DNA of 64,000 nt from Nitrosomonas sp. (GCA_019745325.1 JAIETK010000005.1:62001-126000), one strand, 5' to 3'. Positions 19,934 through 29,490 are shown, counted from the first letter of the stretch. Numbers and translations: made by a program. The notes: a model not told the origin generated them from the letters alone.

Positions 19934-21222
19934 GACTTTGATTCTTGAGTGAGAATAGCTTGTTCCAGTCGTTGCCGGAGCGACGTTACCGGAATGCGAT
20001 TGATAATCTCTGCACCAAAAGCATACGTTAATAAACTACGTGCCGTAGCAGGGGACAAACCGCGGCTTTCCAGGTAAAACAATTCTTCTTCTTCTAATTG
20101 CCCGACCGTTGCACCATGCGCGCATTTCACATCATTTGCGAAAATTTCCAGCTGCGGTTTGGTATCGACTTGCGCGGTCTTACTAAGCAAGAGATTGCGA
20201 CTGGATTGCGAAGAGTTGGTTTGCTGAGCATGGGGACGAACAACGATTCTTCCATTAAAAACAGCATGCGCTTTTTCATTAACAATGCACTTATGTTGTT
20301 GATGGCTCGTTCCATGAGGTTTGATGTGATCAATGCACGAATGTGTGTCGGCGAGTTGCTGGTTAGAGATCATCGTGAGTCCATCAATTACACATTCAGC
20401 CGCTTCATCATTTAAAAAAACATTATGGTTATAACGGGAAATCCGCGCGCCTGTTGAAATATTGATTGATTGATACTGACTTGCTCGATCCAATGAAACC
20501 GCGCAGTTAGCTAAGTGAAAAGCTTCCAGATTCTCACGTTGAATCCTGATATGCTTCACATTTGCATGCGGTGCAAGAAAAAATTCACTCACAGAATTAG
20601 TAATATATTTCGAGTTGTTATGAGCAATGTATTCTTCTACAAGAGTAATATTGCTACCTTCTTCGCAAACCAAGAGGCAACGCGGGTAATTTGTCACTTC
20701 ATTTTGAGTGGCGATGAACAATAAATGGATGGGGTCCCGAACAGTGGCATTTTTGGGAATTGAAACGACTGCTGCGTCACTGAGAAAAGCTGTGTTTAAC
20801 GCTGTAAATACATTATCCTCATATTTGGCAAGCCTGCCGAGATGAGATTCCAAATATGCAGAGTTTGAAGATAAAAACATCGGTAAATTGCCAACCGTCA
20901 ATGAAGTTGGATCAAAAATTGACAAACTGGAAGAAAAATACCCGTCAATAAATACCAAACGGATTTTCGCTTCCTTTAGAAACAAATGTTCAACATCCCC
21001 TATATGGATAATATTCTCGGGTTGTGAAGGCCGGAAAGGGAGATGAGTTAACGCGGAGATATCAGTGAATCGCCATTCTTCGTCGCGTTTGGTAGGTAAT
21101 CTCAGCATGCTGGCTTGATCGATTGCATTGGCACGTAATTGATTAAGCCACGACGATGGTTTTGTATTTGCGAATGGCCATGATTCCAGAGAGCGTTCAA
21201 GATAGTCAGTATTAATAACCAT
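19930..21222 (-). CDS. sufD: SufD component of the SufBCD complex
   Basis: 430 residues. SufD pairs with SufB to form the cluster-building scaffold driven by the SufC ATPase. The N-terminal helical part contains 'LPTKRDEEWRFTDISAL'. The right-handed beta-helix core follows, and the C-terminal 'CAHGATVGQLEEEELFYLESRGL' is the family hallmark, including the conserved His. It begins 2 bp after sufC ends. Confidence 0.95.
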   Translation of the reverse strand: MVINTDYLERSLESWPFANTKPSSWLNQLRANAIDQASMLRLPTKRDEEWRFTDISALTHLPFRPSQPENIIHIGDVEHLFLKEAKIRLVFIDGYFSSSLSIFDPTSLTVGNLPMFLSSNSAYLESHLGRLAKYEDNVFTALNTAFLSDAAVVSIPKNATVRDPIHLLFIATQNEVTNYPRCLLVCEEGSNITLVEEYIAHNNSKYITNSVSEFFLAPHANVKHIRIQRENLEAFHLANCAVSLDRASQYQSINISTGARISRYNHNVFLNDEAAECVIDGLTMISNQQLADTHSCIDHIKPHGTSHQQHKCIVNEKAHAVFNGRIVVRPHAQQTNSSQSSRNLLLSKTAQVDTKPQLEIFANDVKCAHGATVGQLEEEELFYLESRGLSPATARSLLTYAFGAEIINRIPVTSLRQRLEQAILTQESKS

Positions 21223-21224
21223 GA

Positions 21225-22019
21225 TCAGGCAGTTACCTTGTTTGTGGATTCGCTATGATTGATTACCCAGTCGTAACCTCGTGTTTCTAATTCTAACGCC
21301 AGCTCTTTTCCTCCCGTCAAAACGATACGGCCAGCATGCATTACATGGACAAAGTCCGGCACAATATAATCTAATAGGCGTTGATAATGCGTAACTAAAA
21401 TGGTGGCATTATCTTTATTCATAATTTGATTTACGCCGTTAGCCACCGTTTTGAGCGCATCAATATCTAGCCCGGAATCCATTTCATCTAGAATGCTTAG
21501 CCGAGGCTCTAGCAAAGCCATTTGCAAAATTTCATTCCGTTTTTTTTCCCCGCCCGAGAAACCTTCATTTACACTGCGATCCAGAAAATCCGGCTTCATA
21601 TTTAATAGTTTCATTTTTTCACGAACAAAATCATCAAACTCGAGCGGATCCAGTTCTTCTTTTCCACGTTGGGATTGAATGGTGTTATACGCAAGACGCA
21701 GAAACTGTATATTCGCAACGCCAGGGATTTCAACGGGATACTGGAATGCTAAAAACAATCCGGCATGCGCTCGCTCCTCGGGAGGTAAATCAAGTAAGTT
21801 TTTGTTTTCAAATTGGATGGAACCCGCTGTTATCTCATAAGCTGAATGACCGGCCAGTACTTTCGCGAAGGTGCTTTTGCCAGAGCCATTTAATCCCATA
21901 ATGGCATGGATTTCACCACACTTAACTGTCAGATCAATCCCTTTCAGAATTTCCTTGCCATTGATGCTGGCGTGCAACCCCTGTACAGCAAGAATGGTTT
22001 TACTATTACTAACAATCAT
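21225..22019 (-). CDS. sufC: SufC ATPase
   Basis: 264 residues. ABC-type ATPase of the SufBCD scaffold. Walker A '[17 protein letters not shown]', the ABC signature '[15 protein letters not shown]' and Walker B '[16 protein letters not shown]' are complete. '[15 protein letters not shown]' holds the switch His. It overlaps the end of sufB by 4 bp (22016-22019). Confidence 0.97.
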   Translation of the reverse strand: MIVSNSKTILAVQGLHASINGKEILKGIDLTVKCGEIHAIMGLNGSGKSTFAKVLAGHSAYEITAGSIQFENKNLLDLPPEERAHAGLFLAFQYPVEIPGVANIQFLRLAYNTIQSQRGKEELDPLEFDDFVREKMKLLNMKPDFLDRSVNEGFSGGEKKRNEILQMALLEPRLSILDEMDSGLDIDALKTVANGVNQIMNKDNATILVTHYQRLLDYIVPDFVHVMHAGRIVLTGGKELALELETRGYDWVINHSESTNKVTA

Positions 22020-23452
22020 CCTACACTTCCTTCCAGTTTAAAGCTGAGAAGTTTCGTCGCTTCAACAGCAAATTCCATCGGCAATTGTTGAAACACGTCT
22101 TTGCAGAAGCCATTAATAATCATCGAGACGGCTTCTTCCGCGTCAATACCGCGTTGGGAAAAGTAAAAAAGCTGATCTTCGCCTATTTTTGATGTTGAGG
22201 CTTCATGTTCTACTTTGGCAGTATTGTTGTGTACTTGGATATACGGAAATGTGTGAGCGCCGCATTGGTCGCCTATCAGCATAGAATCGCACTGCGAGTA
22301 GTTCCGCGCACCTTCCGCAGTCGGAGAGATTCTTACCAGGCCGCGATAGCTGCTATTTGAGTGACCGGCTGAAATACCTTTGCTAACTATCGTGCTGCGA
22401 GTATTTTTACCGAGATGTATCATTTTTGTCCCCGTATCAGCCTGCTGATAGTTGTTTGTAACAGCTACTGAATAGAATTCGCCTACAGAGTTGTCTCCGC
22501 GCAGGATGCAGGAAGGATATTTCCATGTGATCGCAGAACCTGTTTCAACTTGAGTCCAAGATATCCGGGAATTCTTGCCTTTAGCCAGCCCACGTTTAGT
22601 GACGAAATTGTATATACCACCAACCCCGTTTTCGTCGCCTGCATACCAGTTTTGCACCGTTGAATATTTGATATCTGCATCATCCAAAGCAATGAGTTCA
22701 ACCACTGCGGCATGCAATTGATTGGTATCGAATCTGGGTGCGGTGCAACCTTCAAGATATGAAACGGATGCACCTTCTTCTGCAATGATTAAGGTGCGTT
22801 CAAATTGCCCGGATCCTTCGGTATTTATACGGAAATAGGTTGATAGATCCATCGGGCATTTCACGCCTTTCGGGATAAAACAAAATGAGCCATCCGTAAA
22901 TACCGCAGAATTTAATGCAGCAAAGTAGTTATCCCCGACGGGAACAACCGATCCAAGGTATTTCTGGATTAATTCGGGATGATTATGTACGGCTTCCGAT
23001 ATGGAACAAAAAATAATGCCAACATCAGCAAGCTTCTGTTTGTAGGTGGTTGCGACCGATACACTGTCGAAGATTACATCGACTGCGACGCCCGCCAATG
23101 CGGCACGTTCATGCATCGGTACGCCGAGTTTCTCGAACGTTCTCAGTAGCTCAGGATCCACTTCGTCCATGCTGGATAGCTTTTTTTTAGGCTTGGGAGC
23201 CGAATAATAGCTGATATCCTGAAAATCGATCGATGGATAATGGACATTCTGCCATTTAGGCTCGGTCATTGTCAGCCATGTTTTATAAGCTTCCAGTCGA
23301 AATGTTAGAAGCCATTCCGGCTCATTTTTTTTGGCCGAAATTAACCGGATAATATCTTCATTTAACCCTTTGGGGGCAACATCGGATTCAATTTCGGTAA
23401 CGAAGCCATGCTTATATGGTTGATTAACCAGACTTTGCAGTACTGCACTCAT
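22016..23452 (-). CDS. sufB: SufB scaffold protein
   Basis: 478 residues. SufB is the site of nascent Fe-S cluster assembly in the SufBCD complex. The core motif '[20 protein letters not shown]' and the C-terminal '[21 protein letters not shown]' are conserved; the Cys residues at 'EGCTAP' and 'SQCDSMLIG' are the expected ones. It starts about 100 bp after the A-type carrier gene and is followed by overlapping sufC. Confidence 0.97.
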   Translation of the reverse strand: MSAVLQSLVNQPYKHGFVTEIESDVAPKGLNEDIIRLISAKKNEPEWLLTFRLEAYKTWLTMTEPKWQNVHYPSIDFQDISYYSAPKPKKKLSSMDEVDPELLRTFEKLGVPMHERAALAGVAVDVIFDSVSVATTYKQKLADVGIIFCSISEAVHNHPELIQKYLGSVVPVGDNYFAALNSAVFTDGSFCFIPKGVKCPMDLSTYFRINTEGSGQFERTLIIAEEGASVSYLEGCTAPRFDTNQLHAAVVELIALDDADIKYSTVQNWYAGDENGVGGIYNFVTKRGLAKGKNSRISWTQVETGSAITWKYPSCILRGDNSVGEFYSVAVTNNYQQADTGTKMIHLGKNTRSTIVSKGISAGHSNSSYRGLVRISPTAEGARNYSQCDSMLIGDQCGAHTFPYIQVHNNTAKVEHEASTSKIGEDQLFYFSQRGIDAEEAVSMIINGFCKDVFQQLPMEFAVEATKLLSFKLEGSVG

Positions 23453-23554
23453 TTGGTTTCTTCCTTTATTTTCTAATTCATACTTTCAGAAGAAAGTATG
23501 AATTGCCAGATAGTTTTTGTGATTTTCCAATAAAAAGAAAAATCTTATTTTTAA

Positions 23555-23902
23555 TTATAAGGTAATTGCGTTTGATTCTTTAATGCTGAAACTATCTCCA
23601 CACCCGCAGGTATTATCAATGTTTGGATTGATAAACTTAAAAACACTGTTGAGACCGTCTTTCGTAAAGTCAATATGAGAGCCATCAATGTATGGAAGAC
23701 TTATACGATCGACAACAACCCTGGTGTTGTTGGATTCGAACAATTGATCATCCGGGTTAATTTGATCAGCATAATCGAAAGTGTAAGAAAAACCGGAACA
23801 CCCTGATTTTTTTACTCCGATGCGAAAAGCCAACCCCTTACCACGCTTCGCAAGTTGTTGCTGAATATGCTTTGCGGCATCATCAGTTAATGTAATTGCC
23901 AT
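23555..23902 (-). CDS. sufA: A-type Fe-S carrier (SufA/IscA family)
   Basis: 115 residues. It carries the three A-type cysteines: 'KSGCSGFSYTFDYAD' and 'NTCGCGDSF'. Members accept clusters from SufBCD and pass them to apoproteins. SufA, IscA and ErpA cannot be separated by sequence alone; the position between iscR and sufB favours the SufA role. Confidence 0.92.
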   Translation of the reverse strand: MAITLTDDAAKHIQQQLAKRGKGLAFRIGVKKSGCSGFSYTFDYADQINPDDQLFESNNTRVVVDRISLPYIDGSHIDFTKDGLNSVFKFINPNIDNTCGCGDSFSIKESNAITL

Positions 23903-24090
23903 ATGATTTATCCAATAAATTTAACTCTCTAAACAATATCACTGAATTTTCATATTATCTCTTAGATCATCCAGTCAGCACTGAAAGGACAACTTAAATT
24001 CGACATTGATAGAATTAATTCGTTCGGTAATTATTTATTAGCGAATTTTTATGAGTATTAATAAATCAATAACTTAAAAAACTTTATTGC

Positions 24091-24552
24091 TTACGCCGCG
24101 GTAGATTCGCGCATGTCAAGAAGCGGCACAATCGATCCGTTTTGTTGATTGATTTGATTGTCAACCAATTCTTTTAGCGTTACGGCACCAAGATATTCAA
24201 AAATCAAATCGTTCAATTTTGCCCATAGGTCATGCGTCATGCACTTTCCGTCATTATGGCAATTCTCTTTACCGCCGCACTGTGTTGCATCGATAGGTTC
24301 ATCAACAGCGAGAATAATATCCGCGACAGAAACTTTATCTAAATCCTTTGCGAGGCAATAACCGCCACCAGGTCCGCGAACACTGTCGACCAACTCGGAT
24401 TGCCGCAATTTTGCAAATAACTGCTCAAGATACGACAGTGAAATTTTTTGACGTTGACTGATGTCTGCCAAGGTCACCGGGTGGTTGCTTTGCTGCAAAG
24501 CTAGGTCTAGCAGTGCTGTAACTGCAAATCTACCTTTTGTTGTTAATCTCAT
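24091..24552 (-). CDS. iscR: Fe-S-responsive regulator IscR
   Basis: 153 residues, Rrf2 family. The N-terminal winged helix ('MRLTTKGRFAVTALLDLAL') precedes the cluster-binding segment, where Cys92, Cys98, Cys104 and His107 sit at exactly the positions used by E. coli IscR. It senses Fe-S status and should repress its own operon when holo. First gene of the minus-strand iscR-sufABCDSU-nfu operon. Two tandem sites matching the type 1 IscR operator lie 54-106 bp upstream. Confidence 0.96.
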   Translation of the reverse strand: MRLTTKGRFAVTALLDLALQQSNHPVTLADISQRQKISLSYLEQLFAKLRQSELVDSVRGPGGGYCLAKDLDKVSVADIILAVDEPIDATQCGGKENCHNDGKCMTHDLWAKLNDLIFEYLGAVTLKELVDNQINQQNGSIVPLLDMRESTAA

Positions 24553-24605
24553 GATTGGCTCCTATAAAAAACGAACGGGTTAAAGATAATGTTGCTTTCT
24601 CACAA

Positions 24606-24630
24606 ATACCCGATTGATTTACTCAACTAT
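24606..24630 (-). promoter_or_regulatory. Candidate type 1 IscR operator, proximal
   Basis: Read on the minus strand, this 25-bp block begins ATAGTTGA and ends ATCGGGTAT. That fits the E. coli type 1 IscR pattern (ATAnnTGAC, AT-rich centre, nTCGGGTAT) except for one change in the GAC triplet. It lies 54 bp upstream of the iscR start. Confidence 0.8.
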
Positions 24631-24633
24631 ACA

Positions 24634-24658
24634 ATACCCGATTAATTTAGTCAACTAT
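24634..24658 (-). promoter_or_regulatory. Candidate type 1 IscR operator, distal
   Basis: Second 25-bp copy, 28 bp further upstream on the minus strand, beginning ATAGTTGAC and ending AATCGGGTAT. It is a closer match to the type 1 consensus than the proximal copy. The two copies match at all but a few central positions, and the promoter of the suf operon should overlap or flank them. Confidence 0.82.
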
Positions 24659-24920
24659 CTTTTGCATAAGCCGAGATGGATTTTCAGATGGCGCAAAACT
24701 AGCGTACTCAAACTTGTCTTGCATTAACGAAGATAAACCATATGCTTTGTGTGAAGCATTGCCCCGGAAATTGCTGAACCGTTGCCAAAGAATGGCATCC
24801 GGTTACCAGTTTTGTTTTAAGAATCCGCTGTATTCCCTGGATGCATCTACCATAGACCTTTGCCTGTCCGTATTTTCATGGATAAGCTTTCATTCACAAA
24901 AAGGTGCCATTAATTAAGCT
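24659..24920. other. Spacer without a recognisable gene
   Basis: Between the IscR operators and the integrase remnant. Short open frames exist but show no family resemblance or ribosome site. This is probably decayed DNA from the same lost element as the neighbouring integrase. Confidence 0.4.
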
Positions 24921-25398
24921 TCATGTCGGAATAAACACCCCCATGATCTTGCCGCGGAGTTGTTTATTAATGTCACGGCGCGATGCATCTTTTACCTTTG
25001 ATGGATAAGCGCGGGAACAATTTTGCTTCTAAAGTATGAAATCAGCATATCCAAGTTGTTTTCGCTTAAGGCGCCCGCAAATCTCTTTCGTCATGAATTC
25101 GTCAACGAGGTCGGCGATTGGTTTATCCAAAAGTGTGTGTTCCTTTTTCTTCTATAGGATTGTTACCAAGTGCTGCCCCATTTCTTGCTAAACGGTGAAG
25201 CTCGGGCGCTTCGGCAAGTGAAATGTCAGGGGATGCGCCAGAATCCACTCGGAACTGTTTTCCAATAATGCGAAATCGATACTGAAAAGTGAGGCTGCTA
25301 TCCGGCGAAAATCGGACACTAAGCCCATCTGAGTCTGCAATTTCATAACGCTTGATTGATGATTTGACATTTTTCAGAAGTTTGTCATTGAGCGGCAT
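24921..25398 (-). pseudogene. Frameshifted, truncated tyrosine integrase (phage/island type)
   Basis: The first 91 codons (25398-25123) encode the arm-binding domain of island integrases (DUF4102 type: 'MPLNDKLLKNVKSSIKRYE' ... 'GLSVRFSPDSSLTFQYRFR' ... 'PDISLAEAPELHRLARNG'). The homology continues in a second frame with 'TLLDKPIADLVDEFMTKE', which is core-binding-domain-like. It hits a stop at 25029-25031, then resumes as 'KVKDASRRDINKQLRGKIMG' up to a stop at 24921-24923. The catalytic domain is absent. At least one frameshift and one internal stop make it dead. It lies beside a tRNA-Gln remnant, the expected attachment site. Confidence 0.8.
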
Positions 25399-25536
25399 TC
25401 TGCAAAAAGGTTTTTACTGGAAAAGAACTGTATAATATTATTTATGCGTTAATTCTGTGTACGCGGGGTATGTACACAGAATTAGTGGTAATAGGTAAAA
25501 TTTCTTGAAACGACTTGGAACTAAAAATGAATTGCG

Positions 25537-25580
25537 TGGCGTGCAAGTGGCCGGAGGTTCGAATCCTTTCGCCCCAGCCG
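25537..25580 (+). pseudogene. Collapsed tRNA-Gln remnant / attachment-site scar
   Basis: Bases 25553-25580 match the 3' end of a tRNA-Gln: a T-arm with TTCGAAT loop, the 3' acceptor strand CGCCCCA, discriminator G and CCG instead of CCA. Directly before it, TGGCGTGCAAGTGG resembles a tRNA-Gln 5' end (UGGGGCGUCGCCAAGUGG) with four bases lost. The D-arm/anticodon portion is missing, so this is not a working tRNA. A tRNA-Gln 3' end next to a tyrosine integrase gene is a classic att configuration. Confidence 0.7.
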
Positions 25581-25671
25581 TTTGTAAAACACTTGCCGAT
25601 ATGATTTGTACGTAACATGATGAGTAGGAATATTCCGTTTGATTTTCTGGTTGCAATTATAAACTCCTAAG

Positions 25672-26415
25672 ATGCGCATATTGCTCAGTAACGATGACGG
25701 TTATTTTGCTCCTGGCTTAGCCTGTCTTGCTGAGTCACTCTCAAGAATTGCTGAGGTCATCGTCGTGGCACCAGAAAGGGATCGCAGCGGCTCAAGCAAT
25801 TCCTTAACTTTAGATCGCCCACTTAGTCTTCACAAATCCCATAATGGTTTTTATTATGTCAATGGCACCCCAACTGATTGTGTGCATCTGGCAGTGACGG
25901 GGATGCTGGAAGTGATGCCCGATATGATTGTATCCGGGGTAAATCATGGCGCCAACATGGGAGACGACACCATTTATTCTGGCACGGTTGCTGCTGCAAC
26001 AGAAGGTTTCTTGCTCGGAATCCCCTCACTGGCGGTATCTTTGGTGAGTGCTTCGCACGGTAACTATATGACAGCTGCACGCGTCGCAACCGATATGGTA
26101 AAACGCTTTAGTGAAAATGAAATCCAAAGCCCCGTCTTATTAAATATCAATGTGCCTGATATCGAATACCAAAAACTTCAGGGAATTGAAATTACCCGGC
26201 TAGGACGGCGGCATAAAGCGGAACCCGTGATTAAATCACAAAACCCTCGTGGTGAAATTCTATACTGGGTGGGAGCAGCAGGCCCTGCGCAGGATGCCGG
26301 AAAAGGTACGGATTTTTATGCAGTACAACATAACCGGGTTTCGATAACTCCTTTGCAGATTGATCTTACTCATTATGATCAAATGAGTCTGATAACAAAC
26401 TGGCTAAATGGTTAA
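25672..26415 (+). CDS. surE: 5'/3'-nucleotidase SurE
   Basis: 247 residues. Metal-dependent nucleoside-monophosphate phosphatase linked to stationary-phase survival. The N-terminal '[19 protein letters not shown]' holds the metal-binding Asp pair; '[14 protein letters not shown]' and '[20 protein letters not shown]' complete the active site. First gene of the surE-pcm-nlpD set. Only 90 bp separate it from the tRNA-Gln remnant, so the lost element abutted its promoter. Confidence 0.96.
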   Translation: MRILLSNDDGYFAPGLACLAESLSRIAEVIVVAPERDRSGSSNSLTLDRPLSLHKSHNGFYYVNGTPTDCVHLAVTGMLEVMPDMIVSGVNHGANMGDDTIYSGTVAAATEGFLLGIPSLAVSLVSASHGNYMTAARVATDMVKRFSENEIQSPVLLNINVPDIEYQKLQGIEITRLGRRHKAEPVIKSQNPRGEILYWVGAAGPAQDAGKGTDFYAVQHNRVSITPLQIDLTHYDQMSLITNWLNG

Positions 26416-26458
26416 GTGCCTGTTATATTAGGATAATGATTTTTATAGGTGCTGATAG

Positions 26459-27121
26459 GTGAATGTTCGTCATTCTGGAATTGGTATGACCTCTCAGCGT
26501 ACACGCATGCGCATGATTGAGCGTTTGCGTGTACAAGGAATTACTGATGAAGTGGTATTATCGGTAATGGGTACGATCCCGCGTCATATTTTTGTTGAAG
26601 AAGCTCTGGCAAGCAGGGCTTATGAAGACGTTGCCTTACCAATCAATTATGGACAAACCATTTCTAGCCCTTGGATTGTCGCTCGGATGACCGAGTTACT
26701 GAGAGCGGATTCCAATTTAGGAAAAGTTTTAGAAATAGGCACTGGGTGTGGTTATCAAACCGCTGTACTGGCGCAAATAGCGCAGAAAGTATATTCAATC
26801 GAGCGTGTCGGGCCGCTTCTAACTCGAACACGAATTCGTTTACAAGAACTGCAGGTTCGAAATATTTATCTAAAACATGCGGATGGGTTACTGGGATTGG
26901 CTGAAGCAGGGCCGTTCGATGGTATTATCATGACGGCGGTTACAACGCATGTTCCGGCTTCACTACTGGATCAATTAGAGGTTGGCGGCCGCATGGTTTT
27001 TCCAAAAGGAACGCAGAAGCAAAATCTTTGCGTTATAGAACGCAACCCGCAAGGTTTTACCGAAACTGTACTTGAAGAAGTCAACTTTGTACCTCTGCTG
27101 GCTGGAGTCATCAAAAAGTAG
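26459..27121 (+). CDS. pcm: Protein-L-isoaspartate O-methyltransferase
   Basis: 220 residues from a GTG start; an ATG at 26486 ('MTSQRTRMRMIERL') is an alternative. Repairs isoaspartyl residues in aged proteins with S-adenosylmethionine. 'PINYGQTISSPWIVARMTELL' is the substrate-binding signature and 'VLEIGTGCGYQTAVLAQIA' the SAM-binding motif I. Forms the usual surE-pcm pair, 43 bp apart. Confidence 0.95.
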   Translation: MNVRHSGIGMTSQRTRMRMIERLRVQGITDEVVLSVMGTIPRHIFVEEALASRAYEDVALPINYGQTISSPWIVARMTELLRADSNLGKVLEIGTGCGYQTAVLAQIAQKVYSIERVGPLLTRTRIRLQELQVRNIYLKHADGLLGLAEAGPFDGIIMTAVTTHVPASLLDQLEVGGRMVFPKGTQKQNLCVIERNPQGFTETVLEEVNFVPLLAGVIKK

Positions 27122-27152
27122 TAGCGCAGGAATATCTAAATGAGAAAATGTA

Positions 27153-28229
27153 ATGAATAATCCAATCAATTTCGATACTTGTAATTGTGTTCTCAGACTT
27201 ATTCCTTCGTTAGGAAAGCGAATTTCATTGCAGTTTCATTTACTGCTTGTTACTGGTTTGTTTCTGGCTGGATGTAGCACCACCCAACCCCCGGTTCCGG
27301 TTGTTGACCGTGAGAAAATTAATTCATCCGGACCATTGAGACCCACCGAACCTGCTGCTATGGACGGTCAGATGTATACCGTTCAAAGAGGCGATACGCT
27401 ATATGGCATCGCGCTTAAGCATGGTATTGATTACAGAAAATTAGTGGAATGGAACGAAATCGTTGATCCGAGATCGCTTCAACCGGGTCAGAAAATCCGG
27501 TTGTCCATGCCAGAAAAGGGATCTCAGCCAGTATTGTTTGCGCTTCCTCAACAACCTGTTACGACGACTATAGAGCCGGCTGCAGTTTCAACCGAGCCTG
27601 TGCCGATTTCTCATGCAGAAAATCCTCCGGAGGTTGCGGATACTCATAAGATAAAAACAAGCCCTAAAGCGTTTAAATTACCTTATTCGGAACAAAATGT
27701 AGCCCGGCTGCAATATCCAGCCAATAATCCACCGGCGATGGCACCGCCACCTGTTGCAGCTGCCGTGGCAACAGGGAGCAATGCAAAAATCGAGATGGCG
27801 CCGCCATCTCCCGAAACGCTAAAGTCAGACAAAGCATATGATTCTGATGCAACTGATTGGATATGGCCGACAAATGGAAAACTACTGGCGTCTTTTTCAA
27901 AAAACTCCAAAGGTGTAAAGATCTCAGGGCAAACAGGGCAACCGGTTCTTGCTTCGGCTGCCGGGGAAGTGGTTTATAGCGGCCATGGCCTGCGAGGTTA
28001 CGGAAATTTAATCATTATTAAACATGATAATACCTATCTGAGCGCATATGCTCACAATAGCAAGCTCCTGGTCAAAGAAGGCGAAGCGGTGGTGAAAGGC
28101 CAGAAGATCGCCGAAATGGGGAATACCGATACGGACACGACTCAATTGCATTTTGAAATACGCAAGAACGGTAAACCCGTTGATCCGTTAGAATATTTAG
28201 CTAGCCCTGAAAAATCAACAACCGATTGA
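27153..28229 (+). CDS. nlpD: NlpD-type lipoprotein, LysM plus degenerate M23 domain
   Basis: 358 residues. The signal segment ends in the lipobox LAGC (around residue 41). A LysM peptidoglycan-binding domain follows ('MYTVQRGDTLYGIALKHGI'), then a long Pro/Ala-rich linker and a C-terminal LytM/M23 domain ('GQPVLASAAGEVVYSGHGL' ... 'TQLHFEIRKNGKPVDPLEYL'). The HxxxD metal motif is missing ('GVKISGQTG' in its place), so it is a non-catalytic activator like E. coli NlpD, which switches on the amidase AmiC during cell separation. In many proteobacteria rpoS follows; here it does not. Confidence 0.93.
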   Translation: MNNPINFDTCNCVLRLIPSLGKRISLQFHLLLVTGLFLAGCSTTQPPVPVVDREKINSSGPLRPTEPAAMDGQMYTVQRGDTLYGIALKHGIDYRKLVEWNEIVDPRSLQPGQKIRLSMPEKGSQPVLFALPQQPVTTTIEPAAVSTEPVPISHAENPPEVADTHKIKTSPKAFKLPYSEQNVARLQYPANNPPAMAPPPVAAAVATGSNAKIEMAPPSPETLKSDKAYDSDATDWIWPTNGKLLASFSKNSKGVKISGQTGQPVLASAAGEVVYSGHGLRGYGNLIIIKHDNTYLSAYAHNSKLLVKEGEAVVKGQKIAEMGNTDTDTTQLHFEIRKNGKPVDPLEYLASPEKSTTD

Positions 28230-28441
28230 TATCAGTAATAAAGAGTCATAGGTTCGATAGAGAAAGCGATCACGGCGGTCTAAGCGATGAACCGGTGGAA
28301 GACATGGCGAACTCAAATCTGCATGTGATGCGATTTCTAGGGTTGTTGTTTTTAAACTTCTTCTTCACCGGCTTATCGTCTTTCACATCCGGTAGCCGGC
28401 TGATGCAATGGCGCTGATAACAACGATGCAGTATCTGCCAT
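28230..28441. other. Region after nlpD where rpoS is often found; no gene recognised
   Basis: No sigma-factor sequence is present. A 63-codon plus-strand frame starting at a TTG overlapping the nlpD stop has no family resemblance. On the minus strand a Lys/Asn-rich end ('DVKDDKPVKKKFKNNNP' then stop) looks like the C-terminal tail of a lost coding sequence, but I cannot name it. The MITE repeat follows. Confidence 0.4.
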
Positions 28442-28591
28442 ATAGGGAACGCTGATTAATTGACTGCGCGAGCGAATCACTTCGTTACGCGGTACTCGCA
28501 TCCTCGCCCATCTTGTTGATATGTCTCGATTGCTGCGTTCTGTGCGCCTCGTGCTTCATCTCGTTCGCTAAATTAATCAGCGCTTCCCTAG
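28442..28591. repeat. MITE-like repeat, copy 1
   Basis: About 150 bp with terminal inverted repeats GGAA(G)CGCTGATTAATT / AATTAATCAGCGCTTCC. Flanking bases are ATAG (left) and CTAG (right), so the 4-bp duplication seen at other copies is eroded here. The interior shares the block 'GGTACTCGCATCCTCGCC' with copies 2 and 4, and a GCGTT(C/C)NGTG(C/T)GCCTCG block with all copies. No coding capacity. Confidence 0.85.
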
Positions 28592-29490
28592 TAATCATCG
28601 CGATCGCGATACATGACGACCGTGTAATGAACGCCATACTCGGTGCCCGGTTGGCGGTACGCGTCCAGATCAAAGGGATAACCATGATTGGAATCAAGTT
28701 TGCTGGCAACCTTGTCCGCGTTAATTTCGTCGTACCAGTTCCATTCACCGACATTCAACCGCTCTGCGACGGCCGAAAAGTATCGCGTATCGCCTGCATA
28801 ATAGCCGCGAATCCGAACCGGCGTGACATCATGCTTGCGCAATTGCTTATCCAGTTCTTTGGCGGTTAAATGCGTGAACACCATCGAAGGTCCGGGGCGT
28901 TCTTCGACGATCGCCGCGTATTTGCGGACACCGTTAACCGTATAGACGGCGAAGTCGGCGATGCGATTTGAATCGGTTGCCGATTGTTTCAAGGCTGTTT
29001 CATCGAGATCGACACGGACATCCGACTTGGGCCCCGGGCCTTTGTGCAGCACCAGCGTGAAACGTATCTCACCGTTGACTTCACCCGCAGTGACTGACAC
29101 TGGCCGCGCGCCGCTAGCGGCGATTTTCGTATCAAGCTCAGCGGCGGTAAGTTCCGGTAAAAAAATACTCTCAACGCCTGCAACCCGGTAAATGATGGCG
29201 GCGAAACGCCGGTCGTCGTTGCTGCCATAAACTGAGAGCCGGACTTGGTGCATTTCCGGAAGTTCAGCGTCGTCGATGCGTTTCGGATTGATATCGTGCG
29301 ACCAGAGCCAGCCTTCGGGTGGATTTGGAGAAAATTTCATAGGTTCACCATTTTTTGTAGATCCGGAATTGGTCGATTGATGATCTCCCGTTCCGGGCGT
29401 GTTTGTTTTAAGGCTGCTATCGGTGCTGCAACCGATAATCATCGTGATTGCAAGCATCGCAACGATAGATTGCGGCCGGTAATGCATCAT
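28588..29490 (-). CDS. Lipoprotein with internal tandem repeats (BTRD1-like), 3' end in a MITE
   Basis: 300 residues. A short signal ends in the lipobox IIGC, then a Ser/Thr/Asn-rich linker. The body shows about three repeat units of ~60 residues, each with 'R.aAIi' or 'rfsAVa', a GPxx segment, 'lTa.eLd..l', and 'pv.v..g.vnGe.rf'. The pattern resembles the bacterial tandem repeat domain often found in secreted or surface proteins; that assignment is tentative. Its TAG stop (28588-28590) is the edge of a MITE copy, so the original C-terminus may be longer. A Crp-like palindrome lies ~90 bp upstream. Confidence 0.65.
   Translation of the reverse strand: MMHYRPQSIVAMLAITMIIGCSTDSSLKTNTPGTGDHQSTNSGSTKNGEPMKFSPNPPEGWLWSHDINPKRIDDAELPEMHQVRLSVYGSNDDRRFAAIIYRVAGVESIFLPELTAAELDTKIAASGARPVSVTAGEVNGEIRFTLVLHKGPGPKSDVRVDLDETALKQSATDSNRIADFAVYTVNGVRKYAAIVEERPGPSMVFTHLTAKELDKQLRKHDVTPVRIRGYYAGDTRYFSAVAERLNVGEWNWYDEINADKVASKLDSNHGYPFDLDAYRQPGTEYGVHYTVVMYRDRDDY

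Noticed and set aside
24714..24917. 67-aa frame upstream of the iscR operators
   Set aside because: No ribosome site, no family match, in decayed DNA next to the integrase remnant.
25438..25656. 72-aa minus-strand frame containing 'GAKGFEPPATC'
   Set aside because: It is the antisense translation of the tRNA-Gln remnant; this string is a familiar artefact over tRNA 3' ends.
28226..28417. 63-aa plus-strand frame after nlpD as an rpoS start
   Set aside because: No sigma-factor motif in any frame and no ribosome site of its own; treated as non-coding.
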